From Coxiellaceae bacterium UBA6002 (lineage in GTDB: Bacteria; Pseudomonadota; Gammaproteobacteria; UBA6002), in NCBI GenBank assembly GCA_002429595.1, contig DJAM01000089.1, forward strand, positions 1 through 7,825: a stretch of 7,825 bases of DNA. Reading direction: 5' to 3'. The notes under the pieces were generated by a model. The model did no database searches and was not told the DNA's origin. It worked only from the letters and a program-made list of their open reading frames with translations. The first letter of the stretch is position 1. The number at the start of each line of letters is the position of its first letter. A program made the position numbers and the translations under genes. Of this stretch, positions 6,176 to 7,825 are shown in pieces.

Positions 6176-6997
6176 ATGAGATTTTTGCTAACAACTCTCA
6201 AATATCTTTTAGAAACATTAGTTGTGGTAATTTTTTGCTTCGTTTTTATTTATTTTTACCAAAGTCATTTAATTTACTTTCCTGATAATAAAGCAATTAA
6301 AATACCAACATTTGCAGCTCCTCCCTACTTTAAAAGCGTCGCGTTGCAAACAAGTGACCAGTTAATGTTACAAGCATGGTACGCGCCTGCTCAGAAAAAC
6401 TACCCGACTATCGTCTACTTTCATGGCAATAAAGGAAACATTGGTGATCGTGTGCCGAATGTTGTTCCTTACCTAAAACAGGGTTATGGAATTCTCTTAG
6501 TCGAATATCGTGGCTATGCTCAAAATCCAGGAATTTCCAACGAGCAGGGACTTTACAAGGACGGAAGAGCTGCCATCCAATTTTTACATGCTCAAGGTAT
6601 ACGAAATTCTTGCATCGTTTTATTCGGAGAATCATTAGGGACAGGTGTAGCTGTGCAACTCGCCACAGAATACCCGGTGGCGGCCATAATTTTACAATCT
6701 CCCTATACTTCAATTCTAAATATGGGCAGATATCATTATCCTTATTTACCAGTAAAACTATTACTAAAAGATCAGTTCGATTCATTTAGTAAAATCTCTC
6801 GTGTGCACTCTCCCCTGTTAATGATTTACGCCGTCAGTGACTTAATTGTTCCAGCAAAAGATAGTGACCAACTATTTAATGCCGCAAACCCACCAAAATT
6901 TAAGTTTGAACTAAACGATCAGCATGCCATACATAACCATTTAGCATCCGAAAAGTTGTATGGGGTGGTATTGAATTTTTTAAAAAATTACCGTTAA
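6176..6997 (+). CDS. Membrane-anchored alpha/beta hydrolase, BEM46/ABHD13-like
   Basis: This 273-residue protein has one N-terminal hydrophobic anchor (about 11-29) followed by an alpha/beta-hydrolase domain. Motifs in order are HGNKGN (83-88, oxyanion loop), the nucleophile elbow GESLG with S153 (151-155), the acid D222 in SDLIVP and the likely catalytic H253 (IHNH). The architecture matches the BEM46/ABHD13/YfhR-type serine hydrolases. The usual GHND around the histidine is replaced by IHNH. The active domain would face the periplasm if the anchor is N-in. Natural substrates of this family are poorly known; esterase, lipase or peptidase activity is possible. The ribosome-binding site is weak (GGA at 6166-6168). 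No alternative start codon exists between the in-frame upstream stop (6140-6142) and this ATG. The gene is divergent from the porin gene, with 118 bases between the starts. No clear promoter was found for it. Confidence 0.83.
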   Translation: MRFLLTTLKYLLETLVVVIFCFVFIYFYQSHLIYFPDNKAIKIPTFAAPPYFKSVALQTSDQLMLQAWYAPAQKNYPTIVYFHGNKGNIGDRVPNVVPYLKQGYGILLVEYRGYAQNPGISNEQGLYKDGRAAIQFLHAQGIRNSCIVLFGESLGTGVAVQLATEYPVAAIILQSPYTSILNMGRYHYPYLPVKLLLKDQFDSFSKISRVHSPLLMIYAVSDLIVPAKDSDQLFNAANPPKFKFELNDQHAIHNHLASEKLYGVVLNFLKNYR

Positions 6998-7013
6998 TAT
7001 TAATTTAATATTA
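6995..7013. repeat. AT-rich palindromic repeat before the orphan membrane-protein gene
   Basis: Two copies of TAATATTA, itself a palindrome, occur at 6995-7002 and 7006-7013, separated by ATT. The first copy overlaps the hydrolase stop codon. The block is close in sequence to the palindrome at 994-1012 in the argP/argO control region. It lies just upstream of a -10 box at 7020-7025. Confidence 0.5.
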
Positions 7014-7019
7014 CCTGAC

Positions 7020-7025
7020 TATAAT
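7020..7025 (+). promoter_or_regulatory. Possible -10 box for the orphan membrane-protein gene
   Basis: A perfect TATAAT overlaps the upstream candidate ATG at 7024. If it is used, transcription would start near 7032, after that ATG. This favours translation from 7057. No consensus -35 box is visible, only AT-rich palindromic sequence. Confidence 0.4.
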
Positions 7026-7044
7026 GCCAATTTTTAAATCCCCC

Positions 7045-7049
7045 GAGGA
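7045..7049 (+). promoter_or_regulatory. Ribosome-binding site deciding the start of the last gene
   Basis: GAGGA lies 7 bases before the ATG at 7057. The earlier in-frame ATG at 7024 has no Shine-Dalgarno sequence (TACCTGACTATA precedes it). The shorter start is therefore preferred. Confidence 0.75.
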
Positions 7050-7056
7050 CCTAAAA

Positions 7057-7791
7057 ATGACACGTCGTAGAAGACACAAACATCATACTCAACAGCCTGC
7101 TCAGGTAGTCACACCAGCCCCTAAAACCCAAGAGCCTGAACCAAATCCCACTCATAAGGAACCCAAACAAAGCCTCCTTTCATATTTAAGCGTTGGCAAG
7201 GGCTTCCTAGCAGCTAGTTTGGGGTATTTCACGACACTTAGCCAAATTTTACCTACTTCGGCTCAGACTTTAGTAGACTGCGTCGGTTTTGGATTTGTCA
7301 CTTCAATTGCAAATACCTGCTACTGGTTCAATGAACAAGGCGTGATGGAAGTCAATGGGGGTTATGGGGGTCAGTGTAGTATCGACGTACAAACCAAGTG
7401 GATCTTCTCTGAACTCGGTAAGTTGATACCAGATGGAGCTTGTGGCAATGTGACCAGTTGTACAACTGGATTTTACCCAGATCCAATAGGTACCATTGAA
7501 CAAATCATCCTATCACGCGGCTATAGCCAATCACCGCAACTAGACTTCGAGGCCTGCGCTAAAGACTTAATCGCGAAATTAGCTAATGACTACGACGACG
7601 GCGTTGCTAGAACCTGGATCACTGTCGCTTTGGTATTCGCAGCCGTTGGCAGCGCTTGTGCTTTAGGCTTGGGTTTGAACTACGCAAGAAAACAATGCAG
7701 CGCTTGGTTAGAGCAGAGAAGATTGAACCAAGAAAGGGATCAAGCGGTGCAAGTTGCTAAGGAAGATACTCACCTATTTGCTCAACTTTAA
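7057..7791 (+). CDS. Unrecognised two-segment membrane protein with cysteine-containing middle domain
   Basis: From the 7057 start this is 244 residues; an 11-residue longer form from 7024 is less likely. I do not recognise a family. The N-terminus is very basic (RRRRHKHH at residues 3-10), followed by a Pro/Glu/Lys-rich, probably disordered stretch to about 38. A hydrophobic segment spans about 43-65. A middle region (about 70-180) carries six cysteines (C75, C88, C107, C129, C135, C167) and a Gly-rich NGGYGGQC patch. A second strong membrane segment lies near 188-209. A charged tail, rich in Arg, Gln and Glu, ends in LFAQL. A plausible topology places both ends in the cytosol and the cysteine region in the periplasm, where disulfides could form. 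In Legionellales, such orphan two-segment proteins are sometimes secreted effectors, but nothing here proves that. The gene is followed at once by a palindromic repeat. Confidence 0.7.
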   Translation: MTRRRRHKHHTQQPAQVVTPAPKTQEPEPNPTHKEPKQSLLSYLSVGKGFLAASLGYFTTLSQILPTSAQTLVDCVGFGFVTSIANTCYWFNEQGVMEVNGGYGGQCSIDVQTKWIFSELGKLIPDGACGNVTSCTTGFYPDPIGTIEQIILSRGYSQSPQLDFEACAKDLIAKLANDYDDGVARTWITVALVFAAVGSACALGLGLNYARKQCSAWLEQRRLNQERDQAVQVAKEDTHLFAQL

Positions 7792-7798
7792 AACAACT

Positions 7799-7825
7799 TG
7801 TCATTCCCGCGAAGGCGGGAATCCA
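7799..7825 (+). repeat. REP-like palindromic repeat, copy C (runs to the window edge)
   Basis: Arms TTCCCGC (7804-7810) and GCGGGAA (7815-7821) flank loop GAAG. The 20-bp core ATTCCC-N8-GGGAAT (7803-7822) is exact. The element begins 7 bases after the stop codon of the last gene. It is the same element as at 26-70 (reverse complement) and 2809-2836. It may continue beyond the window. Confidence 0.9.

Noticed and set aside
6058..6201. 48-residue N-terminal extension of the porin reading frame up to an ATG at 6201.
   Set aside because: It would place the signal peptide internally, lacks a ribosome-binding site, overlaps the start of the divergent hydrolase gene and covers the likely porin promoter. 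A strong AAGGGAG precedes the ATG at 6057.
6408..6785. 125-residue minus-strand open frame inside the hydrolase gene.
   Set aside because: It is antisense to the catalytic domain, with no family resemblance or promoter context.
7024..7056. Eleven-residue upstream extension of the last gene from the ATG at 7024.
   Set aside because: No ribosome-binding site precedes it and the ATG overlaps a TATAAT box. GAGGA is well placed for 7057. It is not fully excluded.

Overview
The window carries eight protein-coding genes on a compact, AT-rich chromosome segment, with no gene-free stretch longer than about 170 bases. It suggests a gammaproteobacterium of the Legionellales (Legionella, Coxiella or Berkiella-like). 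The main clue is a cysteine-containing outer-membrane beta-barrel resembling the Legionella major outer membrane protein family. An ArgP/ArgO pair and an Nramp transporter are compatible with that but not diagnostic. The assignment is inferred from protein recognition only.

Layout. On the left, a LysR regulator (argP-like, minus strand) is divergent from its probable target, an amino-acid exporter of the LysE/ArgO family, across a 96-base AT-rich control region. A bicupin protein follows in the exporter's direction after 65 bases. It ends in a repeat block: four 18-bp tandem units that run into a GC-rich hairpin. Next is a probable two-gene metal operon, an Nramp (MntH-like) Mn/Fe transporter and, 36 bases later, a hemerythrin-like di-iron protein. 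A perfect 14-bp-stem bidirectional terminator separates that operon from the convergent outer-membrane porin gene. Divergent from the porin is a membrane-anchored alpha/beta hydrolase of the BEM46/ABHD13 type. The last gene encodes an unrecognised protein with two predicted membrane segments and a cysteine-containing domain between them.

How it fits together. There are three likely functional units: basic amino-acid export with its own regulator; divalent metal import coupled to a non-haem di-iron protein; and envelope genes (porin, anchored hydrolase, orphan membrane protein). A palindromic repeat family (core ATTCCC-N8-GGGAAT) occurs three times, each time directly after a stop codon and in the same orientation relative to the upstream gene. 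I corrected two start codons from ribosome-binding sites: the porin starts at 6057, not 6201, and the last gene probably at 7057, not 7024.

I found no CRISPR array, tRNA, rRNA, insertion sequence or recognisable defence system. The strongest leads are the repeat family, the MntH-hemerythrin pair, the half-degenerate bicupin and the orphan cysteine-rich membrane protein.
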